This document shows positions 1 to 7,400 of a DNA stretch of 8,017 bases, piece by piece. The stretch is from Flavobacterium psychrophilum (GTDB lineage: Bacteria > Bacteroidota > Bacteroidia > Flavobacteriales > Flavobacteriaceae). The position numbers and the translations under genes are program-made. The first letter of the stretch is position 1. Every line of letters starts with the position of its first letter. The notes below the pieces were generated by a model, which saw only the letters and a list, made by a program, of their open reading frames with translations, had not been told where the DNA came from and made no database searches. The stretch is from assembly GCA_022729635.1 (NCBI GenBank), contig DZAU01000007.1, positions 17,096-25,112 of the forward strand, read 5' to 3'.

Positions 1-42
1 GTACTTCTAACTTTGTACTTCGTACTTCCCACTTCCGACCTC
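1..42. repeat. Degenerate 7-bp tandem repeat between nuoB and the next gene
   Basis: The left edge reads as successive heptads: GTACTTC, TAACTTT, GTACTTC, GTACTTC, CCACTTC, CGACCTC. The exact unit GTACTTC appears three times in phase (1-7, 15-21, 22-28) and the later copies decay toward the nuoB stop codon (42-44). On the coding (minus) strand the unit is GAAGTAC. It occupies the space after nuoB, probably before nuoC, and runs off the window, so its full length is unknown. It has no coding or hairpin signature. The periodicity is directly visible; any role (spacer, mRNA stability, slippage tract) is unknown. Confidence 0.65.
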
Positions 43-602
43 TATTTTCCTTCATCAAATCCCTCGATAGGATTTATTTTGTGTTTCATACTTTCAGTTC
101 TTATTTTGTTCTGAAGCATCAACATTCCTTCAAGCAAAGCTTCGGGACGTGGAGGACAGCCAGGAACATAGACGTCAACTGGAATTACGTGGTCGGCACC
201 TTTTACAACAGAATAAGAATTATAATAAAATGGGCCGCCAGAAATGGCGCAAGCTCCCATTGCAATTACGTATTTTGGTTCAGCCATTTGATCGTACAAA
301 CGGCGTAAAACTGGTGCCATTTTATTGACAATAGTTCCTGCGATTATGATTAAATCGGCTTGTCGTGGTGAGGGTCGTGCTACTTCGAATCCAAATCTGG
401 AATAATCGTGTTTTGCAGCTCCGGTTTGCATCATTTCGATAGCGCAACAACTGGTTCCGAAATAAAGCGACCAAAGCGAATTGGATCGTCCCCAATTGAT
501 AATTTGATCTAAAGATGTAACGATTACATTGGCTCCGTTTCCTGCCGGAATTACTTTTCCCGGGAAATCTGCCGGTATTTCTGTGGTGTTATTTATTCCC
601 AT
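42..602 (-). CDS. nuoB: NADH-quinone oxidoreductase (complex I) subunit B
   Basis: This 186-residue protein is the NuoB/PSST subunit of the peripheral arm of complex I. It carries cluster N2, the last [4Fe-4S] centre before quinone. The four expected ligands are present: the adjacent pair C52-C53 in [10 protein letters not shown]118 in MGACAISGG, and C149 in VPGCPPRPE. The region around 71-82 ([12 protein letters not shown]) is also typical of the family. The length fits a bacterial NuoB with a short N-terminal extension and a charged C-terminal tail. The ATG overlaps the last 10 bases of nuoA (ATGGGAATAA), which supports this start and suggests translational coupling. No nuoC is seen; the gene is followed by a heptad repeat at the window edge. 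The assignment is firm. Confidence 0.97.
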   Translation of the reverse strand: MGINNTTEIPADFPGKVIPAGNGANVIVTSLDQIINWGRSNSLWSLYFGTSCCAIEMMQTGAAKHDYSRFGFEVARPSPRQADLIIIAGTIVNKMAPVLRRLYDQMAEPKYVIAMGACAISGGPFYYNSYSVVKGADHVIPVDVYVPGCPPRPEALLEGMLMLQNKIRTESMKHKINPIEGFDEGK

Positions 603-943
603 TTTAATGCTCCTTTCTTCCAGGCATAGGCAAGACCTAAACCTAATATTACTAAAAAGATGATAATTTCGACAAAGGCTACCATTCCAATTTCTTTAAA
701 AACAACTGCCCAAGGAATCAAAAAGGCGACCTCGACATCAAAAACCAAGAATAGAATGGCGTATAAGTAGTAGCCCACTTTAAACTGAACCCAAGTGGGT
801 CCAATGGTTGTCATTCCACTTTCATACGGTTCCCGTTTTTGCGAGTTATCTGATTTTGGCGAAATTAAATTTGATAAAAAATTGGCACCGGCAACCAGAA
901 CGATTCCGGCTAACAAGAAAACTATAATTGCTTCTGAACCCAT
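593..943 (-). CDS. nuoA: NADH-quinone oxidoreductase (complex I) subunit A
   Basis: This 116-residue membrane protein is the NuoA/ND3 subunit of complex I, at the junction of the membrane and peripheral arms. Three hydrophobic segments are visible at about 4-27, 58-81 and 86-108. The conserved loop after helix 1 contains EPYESG (38-43), with Ser where mitochondrial ND3 has Cys, a common bacterial variant. The acidic FDVE motif (68-71) in helix 2 is intact. It is the first nuo gene here, lies 34 bp downstream of korB, and overlaps nuoB by 10 bases. A TAnnTTTG box in the korB-nuoA gap suggests it can be transcribed separately from kor, although read-through from korB is also likely because no terminator is visible. 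The assignment is firm. Confidence 0.96.
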   Translation of the reverse strand: MGSEAIIVFLLAGIVLVAGANFLSNLISPKSDNSQKREPYESGMTTIGPTWVQFKVGYYLYAILFLVFDVEVAFLIPWAVVFKEIGMVAFVEIIIFLVILGLGLAYAWKKGALKWE

Positions 944-967
944 ATTTTATATGTTTGTGTTATTCAA

Positions 968-975
968 CAAATTTA
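968..975 (-). promoter_or_regulatory. Candidate -7 box for the nuo operon
   Basis: On the minus strand this reads TAAATTTG, a perfect match to the Bacteroidota -7 consensus TAnnTTTG, 24 bases upstream of the nuoA ATG. No TTTG-like -33 element is seen at the usual 19-21 base spacing, where the sequence would lie inside the end of korB. The gap has no hairpin terminator, so this would be an internal promoter within a kor-nuo transcript. The call rests on one short motif in AT-rich DNA. Confidence 0.35.
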
Positions 976-977
976 GA

Positions 978-1991
978 TTATTTAACTTCATAAGTTTCTC
1001 CTGAAAAGAATAAATCATCGGTTTTTGTAAAACTAGATTTTGCTTTGACTTGTGCAGTTAATTCATCTTCTCTTTCTTCTAAAGTAACATCATCGAAACT
1101 TCTGATAACTCCTGTTGCTAATGGAGATTCTAATCGAACTAGCATGTAGTGCATCGTTGGATCTTTTTCTTTGGCATTGTGTACCAATAAATCTTCCTGT
1201 GTAATTCCGTTTTCACCAATGGTTACGGTTTCTAATTTTAGTCCTTTTAAAATTAATCCTTTGTCACGATTTTTCCCAAAAATCATTGGTTTTCCGTGTT
1301 CAAGATAGATTTGTTTATCTTCTTTTACTTCTTTATCGGTAATATGATTAAAACATCCGTCATTAAAAATCACGCAATTCTGTAAAACTTCAATTAAAGA
1401 TGTTCCTTTAAATTGATGGGCTTCGGTAAAAATTTGACCCATTTCTTTTGGACTTCCTCCTCCAATTCTGGCAAAAAATCGTGCCTGAGCTCCTAATGCT
1501 AATTCGCCAGGAGAAAAAGGAGGTTGTGTATTTCCGTAAGGTGAGGATTTTGTTTTTTGTCCAATTAACGAAGTTGGAGAAAACTGTCCTTTGGTTAGAC
1601 CATAAATTTCATTATTGAAAAGAATGATATTCAAATCGATATTTCTACGTAAAACGTGAATAAAGTGATTTCCACCAATGGCCATTGCATCTCCATCACC
1701 TGTTGCAATCCAAACGCTTAAGTTAGGATTAGCCAGTTTTACACCCGAAGCAATTCCAGGAGCTCTACCGTGAATACTATGCATTCCGAATGTGTTTAAA
1801 TAATAAGGGAAGCGGGAAGAACATCCGATTCCTGAAACAAAAACCACATCTTCTCTGGCAACGCCCATTTCTGGGAGAGTCTTTTGCATAGTACGTAATA
1901 TCACGTAATCATCACAACCAGGACACCATCTTACTTCCTGATCACTTGTAAAATCTTTAGCGGTATATTTTTTTTCGGCAATTGTTTCCAT
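978..1991 (-). CDS. korB: 2-oxoacid:ferredoxin oxidoreductase, beta subunit (probably 2-oxoglutarate)
   Basis: This 337-residue cytoplasmic protein is the thiamine-diphosphate- and [4Fe-4S]-binding half of a KorAB-type enzyme, which converts a 2-oxoacid plus CoA to acyl-CoA, CO2 and reduced ferredoxin. Cluster ligands C23 and C26 (WCPGC) and C57 (GIGCSS) are visible. C206 (LQNC) is the likely fourth ligand. The TPP/Mg site is GDGDAMAIGG (98-107) with the paired NNEIYGLTKGQ (126-136). Residues 71-83 (HSIHGRAPGIASG) are also family-typical. The chain continues about 120 residues past the TPP domain, as in the longer KorB proteins. There is no extra ferredoxin domain. It starts 2 bases after the korA stop, so the two are certainly an operon. 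2-oxoglutarate is inferred because a dedicated pyruvate enzyme (nifJ) is nearby; substrate cannot be read from sequence alone. Confidence 0.93.
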   Translation of the reverse strand: METIAEKKYTAKDFTSDQEVRWCPGCDDYVILRTMQKTLPEMGVAREDVVFVSGIGCSSRFPYYLNTFGMHSIHGRAPGIASGVKLANPNLSVWIATGDGDAMAIGGNHFIHVLRRNIDLNIILFNNEIYGLTKGQFSPTSLIGQKTKSSPYGNTQPPFSPGELALGAQARFFARIGGGSPKEMGQIFTEAHQFKGTSLIEVLQNCVIFNDGCFNHITDKEVKEDKQIYLEHGKPMIFGKNRDKGLILKGLKLETVTIGENGITQEDLLVHNAKEKDPTMHYMLVRLESPLATGVIRSFDDVTLEEREDELTAQVKAKSSFTKTDDLFFSGETYEVK

Positions 1992-1993
1992 AA

Positions 1994-3844
1994 TTATACT
2001 AGTTCTTTAAATTTTTGAATTAGGTCTTCGTTCGCAAATGGCAATCCTTGAACTTTATTGAATTGTAAAAATTCAAATTGATTGAATTTAATTTTTAGAA
2101 TACTGGCAAATTGACCACTATTTAATTCGCAAACAAGAATTTTTTTGAATTTAGATAAAATTGCTGACGTGTTTTTTGGCATTGGATTAATGTAATTAAA
2201 ATGAGCATAACCTACATTTTTAAATCCTTCGTCGTTCATTTGTTTCACAGCAGAGTGTAAAGAACCATAAGTTCCTCCCCATCCAATTACCAATAAATCG
2301 CCAGATTGAGCAAATTCAGTTTCAAGATCAGGAATGTTAAATTTAACTCGTTCAATTTTTTCAGCCCTAATTTCAGTCATTCTTTCGTGGTTCATAGGTT
2401 CATAAGAAATGTTTCCCGTAACGGCATCTTTTTCTAAACCACCTATTCTATGTTCTAATCCCGGAGTTCCCGGAATTGCCCAATTACGAGCAAGTGTATC
2501 TTCATCTCTGTCATAAGGATGCCAGTTTTCTTTAACCTCAGTAATCTTATTATTTTTAATAGGAGGCATTTCGGCAACTGTTTTGATTTTCCAAGGAGCA
2601 GAACCGTTTGCAATATATCCGTCAGTCAATAAAATTACAGGAGTCATGTGTTCTAAAGCTAATCGGGCGGCTTCATAAGCAAAATTAAAGCAATTAGCTG
2701 GCGTACTTGCTGCTATAACAATTACCGGACTTTCACCATTTCGACCGTACATTGCTTGCAATAAATCAGATTGTTCGGTTTTTGTAGGTAAACCTGTTGA
2801 AGGGCCACCACGTTGAACGTTTACAATAACCAAAGGTAATTCAGTCATTATGGCTAAACCAATAGCTTCACCTTTTAGTGCTAATCCTGGTCCAGAAGTA
2901 GTGGTAATGGCCAAATCACCGGCAAATGAAGCTCCAATAGCCGAAGTTACACCTGCGATTTCATCTTCTGCCTGAAAAGCTTTTACGCCAAAATGTTTGT
3001 GTTTAACTAATTCGTGTAAAATATCGGTAGCGGGAGTTATTGGATAAGAACCTAAGAATAATTCTAATCCTGATTTTTCGGCTGCTGCCAAAAATCCCCA
3101 AGCGGTTGCTGTATTCCCCATAATAATTCTATAGGTTCCAGCTTCCATTTTTGCAGGAGAAATGGTATAAGAGTTTGGAATAAGTTCTAAAGTTTCGGCA
3201 AAATAATAGCCTGCATTTAGTACTTTAGTATTAGATTCTATTAAAGAAGGTTTTGCTTTGAATTTTTTATTAAAAAAATCAATGGTATGTTCTAATGAAC
3301 GATTGTACATCCAGTAAACCATCCCTAGAGAAAACATATTTTTACTTCTAGAAATTGCTTTATTATCCAATCCTGCAACATCTTTCAAAGCTTCTTTTGT
3401 TAAAGAAGTCATATCTACTTCAATGACTCTATAATTATCAAGACTTCCATCTTCTAATGGATTTGTTGTATATTCTGCTTTTTCTAGATTTTTTTTGTTA
3501 AATGAATCGGTATCAACTATTAAAGTGTGACCGGGTTTTAATGCACGTATATTAGTCTTCAGAGCGGCAGGATTCATTGCAACTAACAAATCGACACTGT
3601 CTCCAGGGGTGCTTACTTCTACACTTCCTATATGAACTTGAAATCCAGAAACTCCATATAAACTCCCTTGGGGAGCTCTAATTTCTGAAGGATAATTTGG
3701 AAAAGTGGCAATGTCGTTACCAAACATAGCCGAAGTATCAGAAAACTGAGTCCCTGTTAACTGCATTCCATCTCCGGAATCACCGACAAACCGAATTACT
3801 ACGGCTTCAATCTTTTCAGGTTGAAGTTTTTTATTTGCAATCAT
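1994..3844 (-). CDS. korA: 2-oxoacid:ferredoxin oxidoreductase, fused gamma-alpha subunit (probably 2-oxoglutarate)
   Basis: This 616-residue protein is the KorB partner and has the two-subunit architecture in which gamma and alpha domains are fused. The gamma domain (about 12-225) opens with RFVGDSGDGMQLTG (18-31) and includes the NYPSEIRAPQGSLYGVSGFQ stretch. The alpha (pyrimidine-binding) domain starts near M242 (GNTATAWG). It carries YPITPATD (267-274), QAEDEIAG (291-298) with the acidic residues expected to activate TPP, and TTTSGPG (314-320). A transketolase-C-like domain follows to the end. Length and order match family members such as actinobacterial KorA. It is the first gene of the minus-strand unit, diverging from the ferredoxin gene. 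The leader before ATG is A/T-rich without a Shine-Dalgarno sequence, as usual in Bacteroidota. The enzyme class is firm; 2-oxoglutarate specificity is inferred. Confidence 0.93.
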   Translation of the reverse strand: MIANKKLQPEKIEAVVIRFVGDSGDGMQLTGTQFSDTSAMFGNDIATFPNYPSEIRAPQGSLYGVSGFQVHIGSVEVSTPGDSVDLLVAMNPAALKTNIRALKPGHTLIVDTDSFNKKNLEKAEYTTNPLEDGSLDNYRVIEVDMTSLTKEALKDVAGLDNKAISRSKNMFSLGMVYWMYNRSLEHTIDFFNKKFKAKPSLIESNTKVLNAGYYFAETLELIPNSYTISPAKMEAGTYRIIMGNTATAWGFLAAAEKSGLELFLGSYPITPATDILHELVKHKHFGVKAFQAEDEIAGVTSAIGASFAGDLAITTTSGPGLALKGEAIGLAIMTELPLVIVNVQRGGPSTGLPTKTEQSDLLQAMYGRNGESPVIVIAASTPANCFNFAYEAARLALEHMTPVILLTDGYIANGSAPWKIKTVAEMPPIKNNKITEVKENWHPYDRDEDTLARNWAIPGTPGLEHRIGGLEKDAVTGNISYEPMNHERMTEIRAEKIERVKFNIPDLETEFAQSGDLLVIGWGGTYGSLHSAVKQMNDEGFKNVGYAHFNYINPMPKNTSAILSKFKKILVCELNSGQFASILKIKFNQFEFLQFNKVQGLPFANEDLIQKFKELV

Positions 3845-3880
3845 AATTTATAAGGTATTAAAATTTTAAAAGTATTAATA

Positions 3881-3901
3881 TAATTAGGTGTAATTATGGT
3901 G
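3881..3901. repeat. Imperfect tandem repeat in the korA leader
   Basis: TAATTAGGTG (3881-3890) is followed directly by TAATTATGGTG (3891-3901), two near-identical copies differing by one inserted T. On the korA strand they read CACCATAATTA then CACCTAATTA. They lie just downstream of the candidate korA -7 box, at or after the predicted transcription start. The arrangement could be a direct-repeat operator or a chance duplication; nothing else supports a role. Confidence 0.35.
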
Positions 3902-3902
3902 T

Positions 3903-3910
3903 CAAAATTA
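3903..3910 (-). promoter_or_regulatory. Candidate -7 box for korAB
   Basis: On the minus strand this reads TAATTTTG, a perfect match to the Bacteroidota TAnnTTTG -7 element. It lies 58 bases upstream of the korA ATG and would give a leader of roughly 55 bases. At the -33 distance there is no TTTG; that position is taken by the outer half of the inverted repeat at 3931-3948. That would fit a promoter depending on an activator. Confidence 0.45.
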
Positions 3911-3930
3911 ATTTCACTTTTTAGATAAAA

Positions 3931-3948
3931 ATATGACTATTATCATAT
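3931..3948. promoter_or_regulatory. Candidate operator: perfect 6-6-6 inverted repeat
   Basis: The sequence ATATGA-CTATTA-TCATAT is a perfect 6-bp inverted repeat with a 6-bp spacer. The arrangement, and the core TATGA-N6-TCATA, resemble the CRP/FNR-family layout TGTGA-N6-TCACA with one change per half. Its centre (3939.5) lies exactly midway between the -7 boxes of the two divergent transcripts and about 40 bases from each predicted start, close to the class II activator position. The inverted repeat is seen directly; the regulator family is inference. Confidence 0.45.
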
Positions 3949-3968
3949 AAAAGTAATAAAAAGACATT

Positions 3969-3976
3969 TAATTTTA
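3969..3976 (+). promoter_or_regulatory. Candidate -7 box for the ferredoxin gene
   Basis: TAATTTTA matches the TAnnTTTG element except for the final base. It is 24 bases upstream of the ferredoxin ATG. It mirrors the korA -7 box around the inverted repeat centred at 3939.5. There is no TTTG at the -33 position, again replaced by the inverted repeat. On its own the match is weak; the mirrored placement is what raises it. Confidence 0.35.
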
Positions 3977-4000
3977 CCAAGAATTAAAAATATTTAAATT

Positions 4001-4351
4001 ATGGCAATAATTATTACGGACGATTGCATCAATTGTGATGCTTGTATTTCAGAATGTCCAAACAATGCAATTTTTGAACCAGATGACAAATGGTCTTATG
4101 CTAAAGGGACATCCTTAAAAGGAATGGTTACAACACCTAGTGGTAACGAAGTTGATGCAGATGCTGAAAATGACCCTATTTCTGATGAATTTTTCTTTAT
4201 CGTATCAGATAAGTGTACTGAGTGTAAAGGATTTCATGACAAACCACAGTGTGCTTCAGTTTGCCCTGTAGATTGTTGTATTCTTGATGAGAATCATGTT
4301 GAAACCGAAGCAGAATTACTAGCTAAGAAAGTTTGGTTGCATAATGAGTAA
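4001..4351 (+). CDS. 2[4Fe-4S] ferredoxin (Allochromatium-type second motif, long linker)
   Basis: This 116-residue acidic, soluble protein is a low-potential electron carrier. The first motif is C9-x2-C12-x2-C15-x3-C19-P. The second is C72-x2-C75-x8-C84-x3-C88-P followed by C92 and C93. The eight-residue loop in the second motif is the mark of the Allochromatium (Alvin)-type ferredoxins. About 50 residues rich in Asp, Glu and Gly separate the two motifs, much more than in a classic 60-80-residue ferredoxin. It is transcribed divergently from korAB and ends 129 bases before nifJ. It is therefore a good candidate for the acceptor of KorAB, which has no ferredoxin domain, and possibly of NifJ. 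The ATG is preceded by an A/T-rich leader without a Shine-Dalgarno sequence. The family call is firm; the partners are inferred from context. Confidence 0.92.
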   Translation: MAIIITDDCINCDACISECPNNAIFEPDDKWSYAKGTSLKGMVTTPSGNEVDADAENDPISDEFFFIVSDKCTECKGFHDKPQCASVCPVDCCILDENHVETEAELLAKKVWLHNE

Positions 4352-4362
4352 ATCATGAATTT

Positions 4363-4399
4363 AAAAAGCTGAACAACTTGTGTTGTTTAGCTTTTTTTT
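4363..4399 (+). terminator. Intrinsic terminator after the ferredoxin gene
   Basis: A 15-bp stem pairs AAAAAGCTGAACAAC (4363-4377) with GTTGTTTAGCTTTTT (4382-4396), with one G-T wobble and a 4-base TTGT loop, running into eight Ts (4392-4399). It begins 12 bases after the ferredoxin stop codon. It should make the ferredoxin a mostly single-gene transcript and implies nifJ has its own promoter. Confidence 0.85.
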
Positions 4400-4424
4400 C
4401 TTAAAAAAACAATACTATCAAGGA

Positions 4425-4456
4425 TTTGTGAAAATATACAAATAGCCACAGATTTA
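4425..4456 (+). promoter_or_regulatory. Weak candidate promoter for nifJ
   Basis: TTTG at 4425-4428 is followed after 20 bases by CAGATTTA (4449-4456), which keeps the A and TTT of the TAnnTTTG consensus but misses its first and last bases. The spacing is right for a Bacteroidota -33/-7 pair and the second box ends 24 bases before the nifJ ATG. A promoter is expected here because a terminator lies just upstream, but this match is poor. Confidence 0.22.
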
Positions 4457-4480
4457 AGATGGTAAAAATAAATATGTAAA

Positions 4481-7400
4481 ATGAAGAATAAAAATTTCAA
4501 AAAAATAATTTGTGATGGAAATGAAGCTGTTGCTATCATTGCCCACAAAACTAATGAAGTCTGTGCCATTTACCCTATTACTCCCTCATCACCAATGGGT
4601 GAGCATGCCGAGCTTTATAGCTCTAAAGGTAAAACAAACATTTGGAAAAATGTTCCAAAAATAGTTGAATTACAAAGCGAAGGTGGTGCTGCAGGTACAG
4701 TTCACGGGGCATTGCAAAGTGGTGCTTTAACCACAACTTTTACGGCCTCACAAGGTTTGTTGTTGATGATACCTAATATGTATAAAATTGCTGGCGAATT
4801 GTTACCTTGTGTAATTCACGTTGCTGCCAGAACAATTGCTACACATGCACTTTCTATTTTTGGAGACCATTCCGATGTAATGGCTTGCAGACAAACAGGA
4901 TTTTCAATGTTGTTTGGCGGTTCAGTTCAAGAAGCTCACGATTTTGCTTTAATTTCTCAAGTTTCGACATTAAAAACCAGAGTTCCTTTTTTAAATATTT
5001 TTGATGGTTTTAGAACCTCACACGAAATATCAAAAATCGATTGTATTCCCGATGATATCATCAAAGCAATGATGCCAGAAGACAAAGTGATGGAGCATAA
5101 AAAAAGATCGTTAGATCCTGACCGTCCTGTTTTAAGAGGTACAACTCAAAACCCTGATGTATTTTTCCAAGCAAGAGAAGCTGCCAATTTATTTCATGAC
5201 AGAGTTCCAGGTGTGGTTCAGGAAGTTATGGACGAATTCTACGAACACACTGGTCGTAGATACAATTTGTTTGATTATATAGGTCACCCCGAAGCCGAAA
5301 GAGTGATTATGGTTATGGGTTCTGCCGAAGGTCCTGTAAAAGAAGCTCTTGAAGTTATGCTAGCCGAAGGAGAAAAAGTAGGTGTTATTTTAATTCGTTT
5401 ATTCAAACCATTCGCTATTGATGCTTTTGTAAATGTATTACCAAAAACGGTTCAAAAAATTGCCGTTTTAGACAGAACTAAAGAGCCAGGAAGCATTGGA
5501 GATCCTCTTTATTTAGACGTGGTTACTGCACTTGTGGAAAGCGGAAGAGAAATGCCAATCGTTGTTGGTGGCCGTTACGGATTGTCATCAAAAGAATTTA
5601 CACCAGCAATGGTAAAAGGAATTTATGACGAGTTATTGAATAAAAAACCTAAAAATCATTTCACCATTGGTATCAACGACGATGTGACTTTTAAAAGTTT
5701 ATATTATGACAAATCATTTGATATAAAAGGAAAATCAATTAGTTGTATGTTCTATGGTTTAGGTTCTGACGGAACTGTGGGAGCGAACAAAAACTCCATC
5801 AAAATCATTGGCGAAACTACAGATAATTATGTTCAAGGATATTTTGTTTATGACTCTAAAAAAGCAGGAGCACAAACTATTTCTCACCTACGTTTTGGTC
5901 CAGACCCAATCAATTCTAACTATTTAGTTGACAAAGCCGATTTTATTGCCAGTCATAAATTCAATTTTATTGAAAAATTCAATATGATTGCCGACTTAAA
6001 ACACGGTGGAACCTTCTTATTAAACTCTCCTTATTCTAAAGAAGAAATTTGGGACATATTACCTGTGCAAATTCAAGAAGGAATTATCGAAAAACAAGCC
6101 AAATTTTATGTGATTGACGCATCGCAAGTAGCTCAAGACGCTAATCTTGGAAAAAGAGCCAATACCATTTTGCAAACTTGCTTCTTTGCCATTTCTGGAA
6201 TCTTGCCTAAAGACGAAGCAATCCAAAAAATTAAAGACGCCATCGTTAAATCGTATTCTCATAAAGGAGAAAAAGTGGTAAAAATGAACTTTAATGCGGT
6301 TGATAAAGCCCTAGAAAACTTACATCAAGTAGATTATCCTAAAGTGGCTTCAAGCGAAAAACAAATGTTGTCAGCAATGCGAAATGCTCCTGATGGTTTT
6401 GTTACCGAAGTTTTGGAAAAAATATTAGCCGGTTTTGGAGACGAACTTCCTGTAAGCGCTTTCACAGTGGACGGAACTTTCCCAACAGGAACTTCACAAT
6501 ACGAAAAAAGCGGAATTGCCGATTTTATTCCAGTTTGGGATGACGAAAATTTATGTACACAATGTAACAAGTGTATTGCGATTTGTCCTCACGCTGCCAT
6601 CCGTTCTAAAGTAGTTTCTAACGAAGAATTATCAAAATTCCCTTCGTCTTTAAAAAGTGTCCCAGCCATTGGAAGACCATTTGCTAAAGAAGACGAATCA
6701 TATATCTTACAAGTTTCACCAGAAGATTGTACAGGTTGTGATTTATGCGTAGAGGTTTGCCCGGCTATAAGCAAAGAGAAAGAAAACTTCAAGGCAATCA
6801 ATATGCACAAGAAAATTGAAGTTGATGTCGAAGAAAATGTAAATTGGAATCACTTCGTTAGTTTACCTTATTATGACAGAACAGCATTGCAAATCACTAA
6901 TGTAAAAGGCTCTCAATTCCTTGAACCATTATTTGAATTCTCAGGTGCTTGTTCAGGTTGCGGAGAAACACCTTATATTAAGATGGTTACCCAATTGTAT
7001 GGAGATAGTATGTTGGTTGCCAATGCTACAGGATGTTCTTCTATTTATGGAGGAAATTTACCAACTACACCTTATAAAACCAATGAATTTGGTAGAGGTC
7101 CAGCTTGGGCAAATTCACTTTTTGAAGATAATGCCGAGTTTGGTTTAGGTCTGAAATTAGGGTTAACCAAAAAACAAGAAATTGCAGTTGATTTATTAAA
7201 ATCATTAGAATCAGTTGTAGGCAGCGAATTAGTAAACGCTATTTTGAACAATCCTGAAGATACAGAAGCACTTAAAAACGAAAAATTCGCTCAAATTGAT
7301 GCACTTAATAAAATATTGGCAAAAGTTAGTGATAACGAAGACGCCAAAAAGTTAAGCCAATTGACGGAGTATTTACGTAAGAAAGCGGTTTGGATCTTTG

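Noticed and set aside
1..42. CRISPR array at the left edge
   Set aside because: The unit is 7 bases with no spacers, far too short for CRISPR repeats.
81..308. 75-residue open frame on the plus strand inside nuoB
   Set aside because: It is antisense to nuoB, which has all its cluster cysteines, and its translation resembles no known family.
795..1004. 69-residue open frame on the plus strand across nuoA and the end of korB
   Set aside because: It is antisense to two well-supported genes and has no domain or start signal of its own.
4441..4460. Intergenic element around GCCACAGATTTAAG before nifJ
   Set aside because: It faintly recalls short motifs I associate with intergenic DNA in Flavobacterium, but there is a single copy here and nothing in the window to support a repeat family.
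4387..4569. 60-residue minus-strand open frame over the terminator and the start of nifJ
   Set aside because: It runs through the ferredoxin terminator hairpin and is antisense to conserved nifJ N-terminal sequence; the hydrophobic look comes from the A-rich plus strand.
6059..6810. Three minus-strand open frames (67, 78 and 73 residues) inside nifJ
   Set aside because: All are antisense shadows of the gamma-like and ferredoxin domains of nifJ, with low-complexity translations.
4807..7148. Plus-strand open frames of 65 and 75 residues inside nifJ in other frames
   Set aside because: Both are out-of-frame readings of conserved nifJ regions, the pyrimidine and TPP domains.
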